From positions 14,074,001-14,138,000 of the forward strand of contig NC_003279.8 in assembly GCF_000002985.6 (NCBI RefSeq): 64,000 nt of DNA, in the 5' to 3' direction. The DNA comes from Caenorhabditis elegans (lineage: Eukaryota; Nematoda; Chromadorea; Rhabditida; Rhabditidae). Positions 11,374-22,249 of the stretch are shown piece after piece. Within the stretch, counting starts at the first letter, position 1. Each line of letters begins with the position of its first letter. Below the pieces are notes generated by a model. That model was given only the letters and a program-made list of their open reading frames with translations, was not told the origin of the DNA and ran no database searches. Made by a program: the position numbers and the translations under genes.

Positions 11374-11687
11374 TATCAAAAGAGGAAATTTGTTGAACCT
11401 AATGGAAAAATCAAAGCGTACTGGAACAAAAGCCGTAGTCTTTGTTGACCGTTATACATTTATTTTGTATTATTCACCATGGCATTTTTCAAAAATTTGA
11501 ATAAAGAACATCTCATCTTCAAAGCTCCAATTTATCTAGTTTACACACACCAAAGTTTAGCACCTTGTGACTAGCCGACTTGATAAAAAATATTTGTGTA
11601 TGCCTGACTTTTTTTGTACAGCAAAACAAAACTTTATTTTAGGATTCAATCACGCTTTATTCAATCTTTTAACAATCAAATCAAAAA
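11374..11687. other. 3' flanks of FBA_2 copies B and C
   Basis: Holds the out-of-frame C-terminal remnant of copy B, its AATAAA at 11500-11505, and AT-rich sequence with a minus-strand AATAAA (TTTATT near 11633) for copy C. No further gene. Confidence 0.5.
11500..11505 (+). terminator. Poly(A) signal of FBA_2 copy B
   Basis: AATAAA about 130 bases past the current stop codon, suitably placed for the longer ancestral reading frame. Confidence 0.55.
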
Positions 11688-12685
11688 TTACTGTAATACG
11701 CCCATTTCAAAGCTGCGTTTCATCGGATTCACAAATATGATTGCTCGGGTCCCATCGGTCCGCTCAATCTCCAGTCCTTCGATCGATGGGCTATTGTTAT
11801 ACACTTTGGATAGGCAAGATTTCCAATGTACGATGCCCTTTAGTAGTGTTTCATTGAAGTCTACGAGATTGTCCTCTTCCAGTCCAATATAAATCTCTTC
11901 CAGTCTAGGATTTGATCCTTTTCTCCAGTGTTGAAGGAACAGATTCAAATCGGATAGGGTAAATGGGCGATAGATCACTGCTTTCTTAGCATTGATGGCT
12001 AATAAATCGTTAAATTCCAGATGAAAACTAGAATCCAACCAAAGTGAATCAATGTTCTCTGTGAAGAAATTTCTAGATTTATCATTGTGAAGAGATCTGT
12101 TTGACAAGCTTATTTTGTTAGCAGTACGGTAGAACTGACTGAATATCCCACGATCAGCAGATCGAACGAAAAGGTCTTTCACCACTTTTATTTCTTCCAG
12201 GTTATAAGGTATGTCATTTTCTATATTTACATATACATGTTCAACTTCAAAATGATTGAAGGCGATCAGAAAGTTTTCAAAGCTCTTTCTTAGTGTAATA
12301 CTTTAAATATCCCATTGACGGTCATCCCGCTGATTGGAAGCGTGGACTTTACTGGTCTTAGACCGAAAAAACATAGTGGCACGTCCAAATATAACTATTT
12401 CGTCATTGCTTATTAAGATGAAATCTGTTACTTTCATATTCAGAGACTTTACGGGAGTTGGTGAGACAAGGGAGAAACTCAGTCTGAAATAGATTATTTT
12501 TTCTTGAAGTATTGTAAATATTAAAGCAACTCACAAATCTGTAATCAAATCTGTAATCGGTTGGTTTTTTCTTGAAGTAATGTGAAAATTAAAGCAACTC
12601 ACAAATCGAGGTATTCGAAATTCTGCAATGTTGTACGTAGGGCCTTGGATGGGAGGCGGAGGATAGGCAAAGATGGAGACGACAT
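11688..12685 (-). pseudogene. F-box/FBA_2 gene copy C with in-frame stop
   Basis: Closely related tandem duplicate of copy A. Exon 1 (12685-12603) encodes MSSPSLPILRLPSKALRTTL. Exon 2 reads the same FBA_2 domain (DLNLFLQHWRKGSNPRLEEI) to a stop at 11688. At 12302-12304 a TAA replaces the CAA present in copy A, so the protein would end soon after the F-box. The first intron carries a partial internal duplication (repeated word AAAGCAACTCACAAATC near 12530 and 12595). Unlike copy A, it lacks the foldback insertion. Confidence 0.78.
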
Positions 12686-12979
12686 GGTTTGGCAGAAGAA
12701 TGAAGGAATGAATGAGGAAAGGTGGAAGGGATGGCTATTATCGAGCTGACCTGGAAATTTGCACTCCACGGAAGATGGGATTATGAATCAATATATGTAC
12801 ACACAATTCATTCTATGTCTATTCTCTAATCCTCTCTCCCCTCGCGCAATGGTTTTCGGTCCTGTCTCGAGCGTTCTCAATCCGTCTTTTTCATTGTGTT
12901 CAAAATCAGCCGGGTTCAATTCCGCGCATTGTGGTCTTCCAGGAAGTCTCTTTCAGGACCGGCCTATTCCTGAAACACT
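12686..12979. other. Flank of FBA_2 copies, no intact gene
   Basis: The first 90 bases continue the duplication shared with the upstream of copy A. The remainder, up to the LTR, shows no F-box exon or FBA_2 coding; the last words before the LTR (CTGAAACACTGTATT) match the codons of the FBA_2 LKHWIRG region. Confidence 0.45.
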
Positions 12980-12984
12980 GTATT

Positions 12985-13611
12985 TGTTGTGGAATGGGGA
13001 GCCATTCCACAATGTCTCGTCCTACAATCTCTTCAGAGATCTCTCAGACGAGGATTCTATGACAAAGAGCCGCAGAAGTCATTCTTTCTTCTGCGTCTCT
13101 CGCTCTCATACGCTCTCTCACAAGAGCCACACTCGCGCCCCACAGCGACATTAGCTGCGCGGCGACTCAAGCGACGACAGGATACGCAGCCATTGGACGC
13201 CACCACTTCAGTCTTGATGCTGCGCTCGTGCCGAACGGTCGGGCGTGGCACTTCTCTCCCGACGCATCCCCCATTTTCCTTTGTAATTGCCCCTCACTAT
13301 TATTCATGTACTTGCTCCGATATCCAAGGAGAACCCGACAAACTCCAATAACCAAGGAGTTTCCAGGACTTCCCCCTACTTTATCCTCTCTCCCTCTTTT
13401 ATTGTATTTCTTATAATTACTATATAAATTAATATATTTATACATTTGTTCTGTCACTAGCTCTATATTCAAGTCTCCTCGGGAGCAAGACCACCGCATT
13501 CATCCGCACTGCCACAGCGCTCCTTCCAGACTATACATACTCTTTCTTCGGTCTCGAGTCACTCTTCGTTACGGCTTAAAGGCTCGGTCGCCGCCTCCGG
13601 GTGCCACAACA
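12985..13611. mobile_element. Solo LTR of a retrotransposon
   Basis: The 627-base element begins TGTTGTGG and ends CCACAACA (perfect terminal inverted 8-mers with TG/CA ends). It is flanked by a perfect 5-base target duplication GTATT at 12980-12984 and 13612-13616. It contains an AT-rich TATATAAATTAATATA stretch near 13419 and GC-rich flanks typical of an LTR; no gag/pol follows, so only recombination between two LTRs remains visible. The family is not identified (Cer-type element likely). Confidence 0.92.
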
Positions 13612-13816
13612 GTATTCGGGGGGTTCCATCCAAATCTAGAACACATCAGATTCCAGCACTTGGATTCAGCAAGAGTTGAGCAGATTTTCAAGAACGTACC
13701 CTTTGCAACGGAGAGTCAAGGAAGCAAATTTAGGAACCCATGGTACAAAAGCAGTGGTATTCCACATTTCACTTGTACTGTTCACCTTGATTATTTTTGC
13801 CCAAAAATTTAATAAA
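13612..13816 (+). pseudogene. FBA_2 C-terminal fragment split by the solo LTR
   Basis: Reading on from the LTR gives GGFHPNLEHIRF and EQIFKNVPF, matching IRGSHPNLEYIKL and EIIFKNVPY of copy B. The few codons before the LTR (LKHCIRG) supply the other side of the break. The rest of the gene is not found upstream. An AATAAA remains at 13811-13816. Confidence 0.7.
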
Positions 13817-14093
13817 GAACTTTAATAAGTCCAGAATAACTCATCTAAACTGTCTTGAAAAATTCCAGCTCCAAGTTTACAAAAGGATATACATTTGTCA
13901 GGAGAATTATGCCCTGCAGCCCTACTTTTTATATTTTTCATTATGCATCCAACCCCCCCCCCCCCCCCCCCCGAAAATTCTTCAGAGCCTGTCAAAAGAT
14001 GCACGACTCAAGGCCGTCTCCTCCTCCCTTGTTACTCCCGTAACAAGGTCAGCAGTCCCACCGTCCGTACTCATTCATTCCTCTTCTACCGAC
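13817..14093. other. Intergenic spacer with C homopolymer
   Basis: Includes a run of about 20 C residues near 13953-13972 and ends at the start of the next F-box gene. No gene or splice sites of interest. Confidence 0.5.
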
Positions 14094-15858
14094 ATGCCTA
14101 ACTACCCGTTCCCGATTCTATGGCTGCCCCCGAAACCACTAGGTCATTTGCTTCGAAACATGGATTTTAGAAATTTGTGAGTGATCTATATGGGTTTTTA
14201 ACAAAATTTTCAGAGTAGAATCGGAGGGCTTCTATAGAATCCCCTAAATTTTCGAGTTTCAGCATGTTCTGATATTTTTCATGAAAATTTGTTAATGCAA
14301 ATTGATTCTAAATGCCAAAAAACCTACTGTTCAAAATCTTTAGAAAAATCTATGAAAAACTACGGGAATTAGGTGCAACTTCTATAGAACCCCCTGTGTA
14401 TTTAATGAATTCTTGTGTAAAATGTCTCCCAATGTCAAAACGTCTGAAATTTTGTCTTAGCTTACAGAAAAATGTTATAATTGTGATGAATTGCCGAAAT
14501 TCAATAAATTCATAAGTCTCGGTAATCTACAACTAACAAAATATTTATAATTACTTTTTTCGTGATTTCCAATTTGAATATAGTAATAGCTTCAATTTAA
14601 ATTGAAATACAGGCTCCTAAAAGGTATTCACGTTGTGCTGCCAGGCTGTCCCATCACGGTTTGATCTACAAAAAATGCGGGAATTTTTAATTTTTCGCCC
14701 CAAAAATAAGTGACGTCAGCACGTTCTTAACCATACTTAATACACTCTCTGCGTCTCTTCTCCCGCATTTTTTGTAGATCTACGTAGACCACATGGGGAT
14801 TGAGGTCATGGTGCATCGACCAATCGACCGAAAACGCCTCACTCAATTTTGGTAGCTCATATATATCACAGAATTTAACGATATTTTTAGACGTTAGACA
14901 AAAATTTACCTTTTTACACAAGAAAATTCTGATAACCTCCTAAACTTCGAAGAAATCCCATAACCTTTTCAGAATCATCTTCTCGCTGACCTCAAAACCT
15001 GCAAAATGGCTGACGGAACTACTCAACATGGACGCCCCGATGATCAGTGTTCATGTGGACCACCAAATTAATATTATAGTTAGCTCTGTTAAAAGTGTCA
15101 CCTACCATGCCTCCAACGGGTCTCTACGCGAATCTCGTGGCAAAATCGATCGACAAATCAATTTCCCAGGGAGCCTCAAACAATTTGTCGAGCACCTTTT
15201 ACACATATTTAAAGAGCACAAGATAGATGATTTGGAGATAATGTGTAATAGTGTCTATCAATATAAGCCGGATATTCAAGCGTTGAAAGGGATTAAAATG
15301 AGAACTTTGAAGCTTAGGTACCAAGAATCAATTCTGAAAATGTTTGGGACAAGCGCGGATCGCATTGAATTCTCCACTATAAAAAGTGCGGAGTTGGAGA
15401 ATTCCAAGGACATTTTGATTCAGAACTTTGATTATTTGAAGTTCGACTTCGAAGGTTCCCTGACAGCTGACAATTTGATCGGTATCAATGGCAAGGTGGT
15501 GAATATCTGGGCTGCTGACATCGAGATGAAAGATGTGAACATATTCCTGAAACACTGGCTGAAAGGTTCAAATCCCCGATTGGAAAAATTGATTCTGAAA
15601 ACTTACCGCTTGGATACAGATGGAAATTCAGTGGAGGATTCAGTGGCTGACCTTTTCCGGGACTTGGATTGTGAGAGCATTGCTGAATCGCAATTTGAAA
15701 TTCTACGCGACGACGAATCAATCGCTAAGATTTCGATTCTTGAGCATGGCTATTGGTATAATAAAATTCATTGTTACTTTTCATTGAATGAAGCTATGAA
15801 CTTATATACTACATATTTTTGGGATATAGTTCATTTGCAGGAGAAAATTCTGCACTGA
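14094..15858 (+). CDS. F-box/FBA_2 protein, copy D (apparently intact)
   Basis: Exon 1, 14094-14176, again 83 bases, encodes MPNYPFPILWLPPKPLGHLL (F-box). Exon 2, 14973-15858, supplies the FBA_2 domain: KDVNIFLKHWLKGSNPRLEK near residue 205 and a normal-length C-terminus. Total 322 residues, the usual size for the family, with no stop or frameshift seen. Role: probable SCF ubiquitin-ligase substrate adaptor in the cytoplasm or nucleus; the substrate is unknown. The 796-base intron is unusually long for the family because a TCTACAAAAAATGCGG-type MITE sits in it at 14635-14800. A long palindromic element begins 57 bases after the stop. Confidence 0.8.
14635..14800. mobile_element. MITE copy 1 (TTTGATCTACAAAAAATGCG family)
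   Basis: Imperfect inverted repeat: GTTTGATCTACAAAAAATGC on the left and GCATTTTTTGTAGATC on the right, around a core with GACGTCAGCACGTTCTTAA. Further copies lie at 17658-17825, 58002-58160 and 61527-61675. Confidence 0.85.
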
Positions 15859-16745
15859 CCCATCGTTATCCTTTCAGCCTCTCCCTCCAAAAAAAAAAGA
15901 GTTCAACAAGGAGGTACAGTCGCGACAGAACGATCGCTCCGCCAATTTTGCATGCGGCAAAGGGGCGTGGTTTAGTTGAAGGCGGAGCGTCAACGCAAGC
16001 CCGCGGCACGCTTTTTTCTCGCTTTTTTTGTGCGGTAATTTGCAGTTATTTTTATTTGTTTTCTGATCGAAATTTCACGATTTCGCTCGATTTTGTTCGT
16101 TTTTTCGGATAAAAAAGTGTTCAACTATTTTTTAAATGAAAAATAATCAAGTTTTCACAGTTTTTACTTGAAAAAATGCTTTGTTTGTCTCTCTTTCTTT
16201 AAAATACGATGCAAACCGTTAAAAAATCGCTTTCTCTTCTCATTTTCCCATTTTCTCTCTTAACAATTATCTTGTTTTTCAGGAATGTCAAGAATGAAAT
16301 GGCGAGTTTTTAACGTTTTGCATCGTATTTTACAGAAAGAGAGACAAACGAAGCATTTTTTCGAGTAAAAACTGTGAAAACTTGATTATTTTTCATTTAA
16401 AAAATAGTTGAACTCTTTTTTATCCGAAAAAACGAACAAAATCGAGCGAAATCGTGAAATTTCGAACAGAAAACAAATAAAAATAACTGCAAATTACCGC
16501 ACGAAAAAAGCGAGAAAAAAGCGTGCCGCAGGCTTGCGTTGACGCTCCTTTGCCGCATGCAAAATTTGCGGAGCGATCGTTCTGTCGCGACTGTATTGCC
16601 GGAGACAGGTCAGCAGCCCCCCACATGTCGACTGCCAAGAAATTCCCTTCAGAAACTTACCAAAATTATGGTGCATCTTGATTCTGAAAAGCATGGTGCA
16701 TCGATTGGAAAACAAAAAAAAAATATATCACAATTTTTATTCATA
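15859..16745. other. Spacer between FBA_2 copies D and E, mostly one palindromic element
   Basis: Occupied by the element at 15915-16595; the remaining short flanks show no gene. Confidence 0.7.
15915..16595. mobile_element. 681-bp long-palindrome Tc1/mariner-like non-autonomous element
   Basis: Begins TACAGTCGCGACAGAACG and ends with its exact complement; the two halves (about 330 bases each) mirror each other with few differences, meeting near 16250-16290. TACAGT ends and TA flanks are typical of Tc1/mariner-type elements. The left arm has a short extra segment (GGGCGTGGTTTAGTTGAAGG) lacking in the right arm. No transposase. Confidence 0.88.
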
Positions 16746-17616
16746 TCAAAACCAAACAAAAACCTCCACAATCGGACTCCACGGATCCACTGAGATCATC
16801 GCCTTTGCATCACCCTCGTTCCTTTCAATATGATATCCTCTGAATTGAAAGGTCTTACCACGAAATTGAACTCTCAACTTTTCCAGCTCACCGGGCGTGA
16901 TTGCTCGGTGTGGGATCCCTTTGAGAATCTGCGCGACGAATTGCTCTTCAAATTGCAGGGGCTCCTGGAGAGGAGACCTGTAGTACCGCATCCGAGGGTT
17001 GGATCCTTTGACCCAGTGCAAAAGGAACAGGTTGATCTCCCGGTGGGTAAGGGAGCTGTGATCAAACATCATAAAAACCTCGATATGCATCATGTTCATC
17101 CCTATCAGATCTTCACATTGTATGTTCCCGGGCGACTTTAGAGCTATCCGGTGTAGATTGTGACAGATCACATCAGCCTGTGTAAGGGGGACGTTCAACT
17201 CGAGCTCCTCGGCTTGAAGCTTGAGAAGCTTGAACTGGCGAGTTATAGATTCTCCGACGATTAGCTGATGAATCTCTATACCCCTTAACTCGTCAAGAAT
17301 CAAATCCCAACTCGTGTGAACACTGACTTCTCCGAGCTTCCTGAGGTGTAGAACATCCAGAAGATCCACCAGAAGATCTCTGAGCTTGATTTTCGAATTG
17401 ATCCATAACACATCCTCGTCCTTGATCAGATCGAACGTCTCACCATCTGCAGATAGATATGAAATATCTGCTATAATATTGTGAGGGGGTGCGTAGAAGC
17501 TGAAAAAGACTTTAAAGCCGTTACGGACTAAAAGTCTTAGGGAGCCAACTTCGATTCCGACGCTTAGTTCGATGGCAAGACGTTTTGCGAGTGGATGGGT
17601 GAATGAGATGTTTATT
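16746..17616 (-). pseudogene. FBA_2 gene copy E lacking a visible F-box exon
   Basis: One long exon from an acceptor (TTTCCAG) at 17617 to the stop at 16746 encodes 290 residues with HREINLFLLHWVKGSNPRMR, the FBA_2 hallmark. The exon starts in the same phase (first base completes a codon) as the second exon of every sibling, so an 83-base F-box exon is expected upstream. None is recognisable in the next few hundred bases, which contain a MITE (17658-17825) and then telomere-like repeat. It is either a gene with a distant first exon or a relic that lost its F-box. Confidence 0.65.
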
Positions 17617-17657
17617 CTGGAAATTGGAGCCTATCAGCCTGATAATTTGGGCCAATC

Positions 17658-17825
17658 ACATGGTGTCAGGCTGTATCAATGCAGCTTGATCTACAAAAAA
17701 TGCGGTAGAGTTCTCAACTGATTTTGCATGATTAAGAACGTGCTGACGTCATAATTTTTTGGGCGGGAAATTCCCGCGCATTTTTTGTAGATCAAACCGC
17801 AATGGGAAAGCCTGGCATCGCGTGA
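17658..17825. mobile_element. MITE copy 2 (TTTGATCTACAAAAAATGCG family)
   Basis: Same terminal and core words as copy 1, including GGTGTCAGGCTG at the left and CAGGC-type words at the right end. It lies where the first intron of FBA_2 copy E should be. Confidence 0.85.
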
Positions 17826-17967
17826 TAACATGGAAATTGACAACACGTTTTGATCACTTGAGTTATTTTGAATTCACCTTTTGAACATTTTCACTGGGTT
17901 TTTTTTGTGGATTTTCGATTATTTGTGAGGAATTTTATGTTATTTTTCTACCCTTGCCCAGTCGGAC

Positions 17968-18356
17968 CTTAGCCTAAGCCTTAGCATAGGCATAAGTCTA
18001 AGCCGGAAACTGTAAGTAAGAGCATAAGAATCTCTGAAATTTTTGAAGCTGGGAAATTAAAACTGATACTTCTTCCGAAAAATACTAAGATACGATTTGC
18101 CTAAAATTTTTTTGCTTTTTTTTAGCTTTCTCCTTAAAATTTTTTAAATTATCGAACTCCCCAGCTTATGGCCTAAGTCTCATCCTAAGCCTAATCTTTA
18201 GCCTAAATCTAAGCCGAACTCTTAGATGAAGCCTAAGCCTACGCCTACTTCAAAGCCTATTCCTAGGCCTAAGCTCAAGCCTACACCTAAGCCTAAGCCT
18301 AAGCCTAAACCTAAGTCTATGCGTAAGCCTAAGCCTAAGCCTAATCCTAACCTCAT
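17968..18356 (+). repeat. Interstitial telomere-like repeat
   Basis: Two blocks (17968-18010 and 18167-18356) of CCTAAGCCTAAG variants separated by AT-rich sequence. The second block abuts the left arm of the foldback element at 18350. Confidence 0.88.
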
Positions 18357-19668
18357 AAAAAGTTGGTTTTTCCTTGCGCTTGGAGCGTAAAAGAAAAGAA
18401 TAAGAGCTATTTAGACTTAGGGTGCCCAACTGGAATAAAATATTGGAAATCCTTATGACACACTTAAGCCTAAGGGCCCGAAAAAAAACTAGGATGCCCA
18501 ACTGGAATAAAATATTGGAAATCCTTATGACACACCGGCGGTATGGCGCGGCTTAAGCCTAAATAGCCACTTTTATCAAAATACATTTGAGCTCGCTTTG
18601 CGTTTTACAATAACTTCTCAGACTCAAAAGTAATCTGTGTATATTTTTCAGTAATCTAAATGAAAACTATACATTACTGAGAAACTTGGAGATTTCGTAA
18701 TATTTGGAGGGAAGCGAACAACCTTTGGGGATATTTTTTCTTAGTAAAGTTATTGAATGCCATTATTCAAATTCCTATCTCATGGGAAGAAAAGTTCAAA
18801 TTCTGTACCAACAGCTCGCCTTGCGTTTTACAATAACTTCTCAGGCAACTCAAAAGTAATCTGGATATTTTTCAGTAATCTAAATGAAGATTATTTCTAA
18901 GAAATTTGGAAATTTTGTAATATTTGAAGGGATGCGAGCAATCTCTACATATTTGCGATCAACCTTTGGAGATTTTTTTCTTAGTGAAGTTATAGAATGC
19001 CAATGTACAAATTCCTATCTCATGGGAAGAAAAGTTCAAATTCTGTACCTGCGTATATTTTTTTATAACTCCGTTCTTTCCACAAGAAAGGCCTTCTTCC
19101 CATGAGACAGAAATTCAAATATCGGCAGCATTCATAGGTACAGAATTCGAACCTTTCTTTACATGAGATAAGAATTTTATATCAACCAAATTAACCCTCC
19201 AGTAAAGTGGGACCTTTGATGAGTATAATCATTCTGATGATATTTAATTCCGATGATTAATCCATTTTTCTTTCTCTCACATTTATGAACTAAAAATGAT
19301 TACTAAATTAAGGCGTGATATTCTAAGGTGTGATAACATATGATATTTATTTTTAAGTTTAAATAAAGTTTTTTTAATTTTATTTTTGCTAAAAGAACGA
19401 ATAGTTTACAACCGCCTCGCTCAAATGTATTTTGATAAAAGTGGCTATTTAGGCTTAAGCCGCGCCATACCGCCGGTGTGTCATAAGGATTTCCAATATT
19501 TTATTCCAGTTGGGCATCCTAGTTTTTTTTCGGGCCCTTAGGCTTAAGTGTGTCATAAGGATTTCCAATATTTTATTCCAGTTGGGCACCCTAAGTCTAA
19601 ATAGCTCTTATTCTTTTCTTTTGCGCTCCAAGCGCAAGGAAAAACCTTCTTGTAACTTTTTATGAGGG
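18350..19668. mobile_element. 1.3-kb foldback element with telomere-like words in its arms
   Basis: Arms of about 240 bases at 18350-18592 and 19423-19668 are close inverted copies, apart from a 10-base indel near the outer ends (CCTCATAAAAAGTT and its complement). Each arm holds a directly repeated block (word CCCAACTGGAATAAAATATT) and the words CTTAAGCCTAA. The interior has a direct duplication (CTCGCTTTGCGTTTTACAAT and GCTCGCCTTGCGTTTTACAA near 18590 and 18813) and no coding region. Confidence 0.82.
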
Positions 19669-21504
19669 TTTCATATATTTTATTAAAATCGGGGCGAAGC
19701 CCTGATTTTAAATTCATATTGTTTTTGTTTTTGTCTTCCACTATCCCTGCAAATAGGAAAGAGAATGTGTTCTTTCTGATGAAGTAAAAATCATCATAAA
19801 ATCTTGAAAACTGAGAGCAGGAGGTAATATTTGAATATATTGGGTTGTAAATGTGTGTCTCTCTGTGGGTGGGGTGGCGATGTGTTGGCAGCCAACCCTT
19901 CAACGAACTGTATCTCCCGCCTGTATCTCCCTTCAAAGTGAGAATTGGGTTACAAAAATTTGAGGGAATATGAAAAAAGGTGTAAGGATTTCAAAAATAT
20001 TAGTTTTGAAACACCAGACCAAACCACTTTTTCTGGGCAAGAGGCAAAAAATTAATTTTTTGAAAAATTTCAAACTGGCACAAAATTTTTTCAAAAACAA
20101 ATGTTCACAAATTGTTAAAAGATTCCATTTTCTATCAATATTGTTCATGGAACACAGGAAAGAAAACAAAGATTCATCAAAAAATGAGTGAAAAATCGCA
20201 AAAATTCGAAAAAATCAGAGCTGAAAAACTCGATTTTTTGGCGGTGCTGAAAAAAATTTTCACTAAAATTTTTTTGAAACTTAGTTTTTCGGATTTAGCG
20301 TCAAATTTTAAATCTAAATAAAAAAACAAAATTGAAATTGATCTCAGATTGAGTGAGTAATAAACGCTCAAAGTTGAAAAATTAACAACGCAAAAACGGC
20401 AGTAACTTGCTTCAAGGTCGATTATCTCAGTGCGTTTTCACTCAATTTTCAAAATTTTTTTGCTGTATCGCTTTAGAAATATTTTTAATTTCATTTTTTT
20501 TCCTCAAAATCAAAATATCTCAAACGACCGCCATCCTACGAGAAGGGAAAAAAAAAGTTTTTGGAAAAAAAATCAAAAATTTTTTTTCTGCCTCGATTTT
20601 CAAAATGAAAAAAATCACTTTTTCGGAATAATTTTTACTTTAAAATGTACCTACGATTTTTTTATACAATAATTTCACCTTGGAACCAAAGATTTCTCAA
20701 AGACAACAGCGCACGAAGCGGTGGTTTGCGAAAAAACACGAAAAAAACACACCGAATTGCGAATTTGACTTTGGAGCTCTCTAAAAGAGCTCATAGCTGA
20801 TGGATCTGGATGATTTGTATGTTTTTCGACGCATCTCGTCGAGTACTATAAACTGCTAAAAAATCTCGTAAAAATCGCAAAAACTCGAATTTTCCTGCAA
20901 AAAAAAGAGGCGAAAAATGAGAAAAAAAACGTGATTTTTGGAGGATACTTGAAAATACTCTTCATATCTCGGCTCAAAGAGCTCCAATCTTTCTGAAATA
21001 AAGCATACAAAGGTGGGGCAAGCTTCTTGAAGAGACAGCAAAAAACCGCATCAAAATCCATCCACCCACCGTCAAGTTACACGCGCGTTTTCAAAGTGAA
21101 CAAAAAACAGCACATAAAAAAATTTAGACGCCCGCACCCGGACTCGAACTTTTTTTATATTTTGAAGCTTAATATCTCGGCTCCTGTACATCGAAATTGG
21201 CTCAAAATTCACAAGAAAACTTATTTCGCTACGGTAGTGCTGTCATTAAATTTTCGTGAGCTTAGGGAGAAAACTGACAAAACGCCAAACTTTCAAATTT
21301 TAAAAAATAGTTGAGGGTCATTTTGAAAACACCTTAAGCTCCATAACTCGGCGAGTTTTGATGGAATCAATTTGAAATTTTACACGGAAGCTTCTTGGTG
21401 GTCTATACGCCTCTGTGTAAAATCGCTTTGATCGGCCAACGGGAACCCTTTGAAAAATGAAAAAAACGCTGTAATCCTAACCCTAAATAGCGTCAGTGGG
21501 GGAG
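19669..21504. other. Gene-poor AT-rich region, dispersed-repeat remnants
   Basis: No gene seen. The phrase ATATCTCGGCTC recurs near 20965 and 21172, and an ACTCGGCGAG phrase occurs near 21345, suggesting remnants of a dispersed repeat family. A short palindrome precedes the repeat array at 21490-21525 (GCGTCAGTGGGGGAG with its complement). Confidence 0.5.
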
Positions 21505-22137
21505 CTAACGCTCCCCCACTGACGCCAAGCCTAGGTCTCAGTCTAAACCCTTAGCCTAAGCCTAAGCCTGAGCCTAAGCATGAGCCTAAGCCTAAGCCAA
21601 TGCCTTTGCGTAAGCCTAAGCCTAACCTTTTGCGTAAGCCTAAGCTAACGCTCCCCCACTGACGCCAAGCCTAGGTCTCAGTCTAAACCCTTAGCCTAAG
21701 CCTAAGCCTGAGCCTAAGCATGAGCCTAAGCCTAAGCCAATGCCTTTGCGTAAGCCTAAGCCTAACCTTTTGCGTAAGCCTAAGCTAACGCTCCCCCACT
21801 GACGCCAAGCCTAGGTCTCAGTCTAAACCCTTAGCCTAAGCCTAAGCCTGAGCCTAAGCATGAGCCTAAGCCTAAGCCAATGCCTTTGCGTAAGCCTAAG
21901 CCTAACCTTTTGCGTAAGCCTAAGCTAACGCTCCCCCACTGACGCCAAGCCTAGGTCTCAGTCTAAACCCTTAGCCTAAGCCTAAGCCTGAGCCTAAGCA
22001 TGAGCCTAAGCCTAAGCCAATGCCTTTGCGTAAGCCTAAGCCTAAGCCTAAGCCTGGACCTAAGTGTAAGCCTAAGCCAAAACTTCTTCCTAAGCCTAAG
22101 CCTAAGCTTCTTCCTAAGCCTAAGCCTAAGCCTTAGA
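21505..22137 (+). repeat. 140-bp higher-order repeat of telomere-like sequence
   Basis: Four units start at 21505, 21645, 21785 and 21925 (CTAACGCTCCCCCACTGACG), exactly 140 bases apart and almost identical. Each consists of that unique 25-base head plus CCTAAGCCTAAG variants. The last unit breaks off near 22040 into irregular telomere-like repeat that ends at 22137. Confidence 0.93.
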
Positions 22138-22249
22138 GACAGTGAGCAAAACGTGTTGTAAATTTTTTTACCATCGATTTTTGCCGGGAAATTCAAATTT
22201 TAAACAGTTTCGGGCCCTAATAGCCTAAAATCTATAAATTAAGAATTTA

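Noticed and set aside
12759-13499. Open frames over the LTR region
   Set aside because: They cross the LTR and its target duplications on both strands and show no protein family.
13953-13972. C homopolymer as a structural signal
   Set aside because: Single run with no partner sequence; length is prone to sequencing error.
21505-22137. True telomere or chromosome end
   Set aside because: Hexamers are degenerate and interrupted, and ordinary genes continue on both sides.
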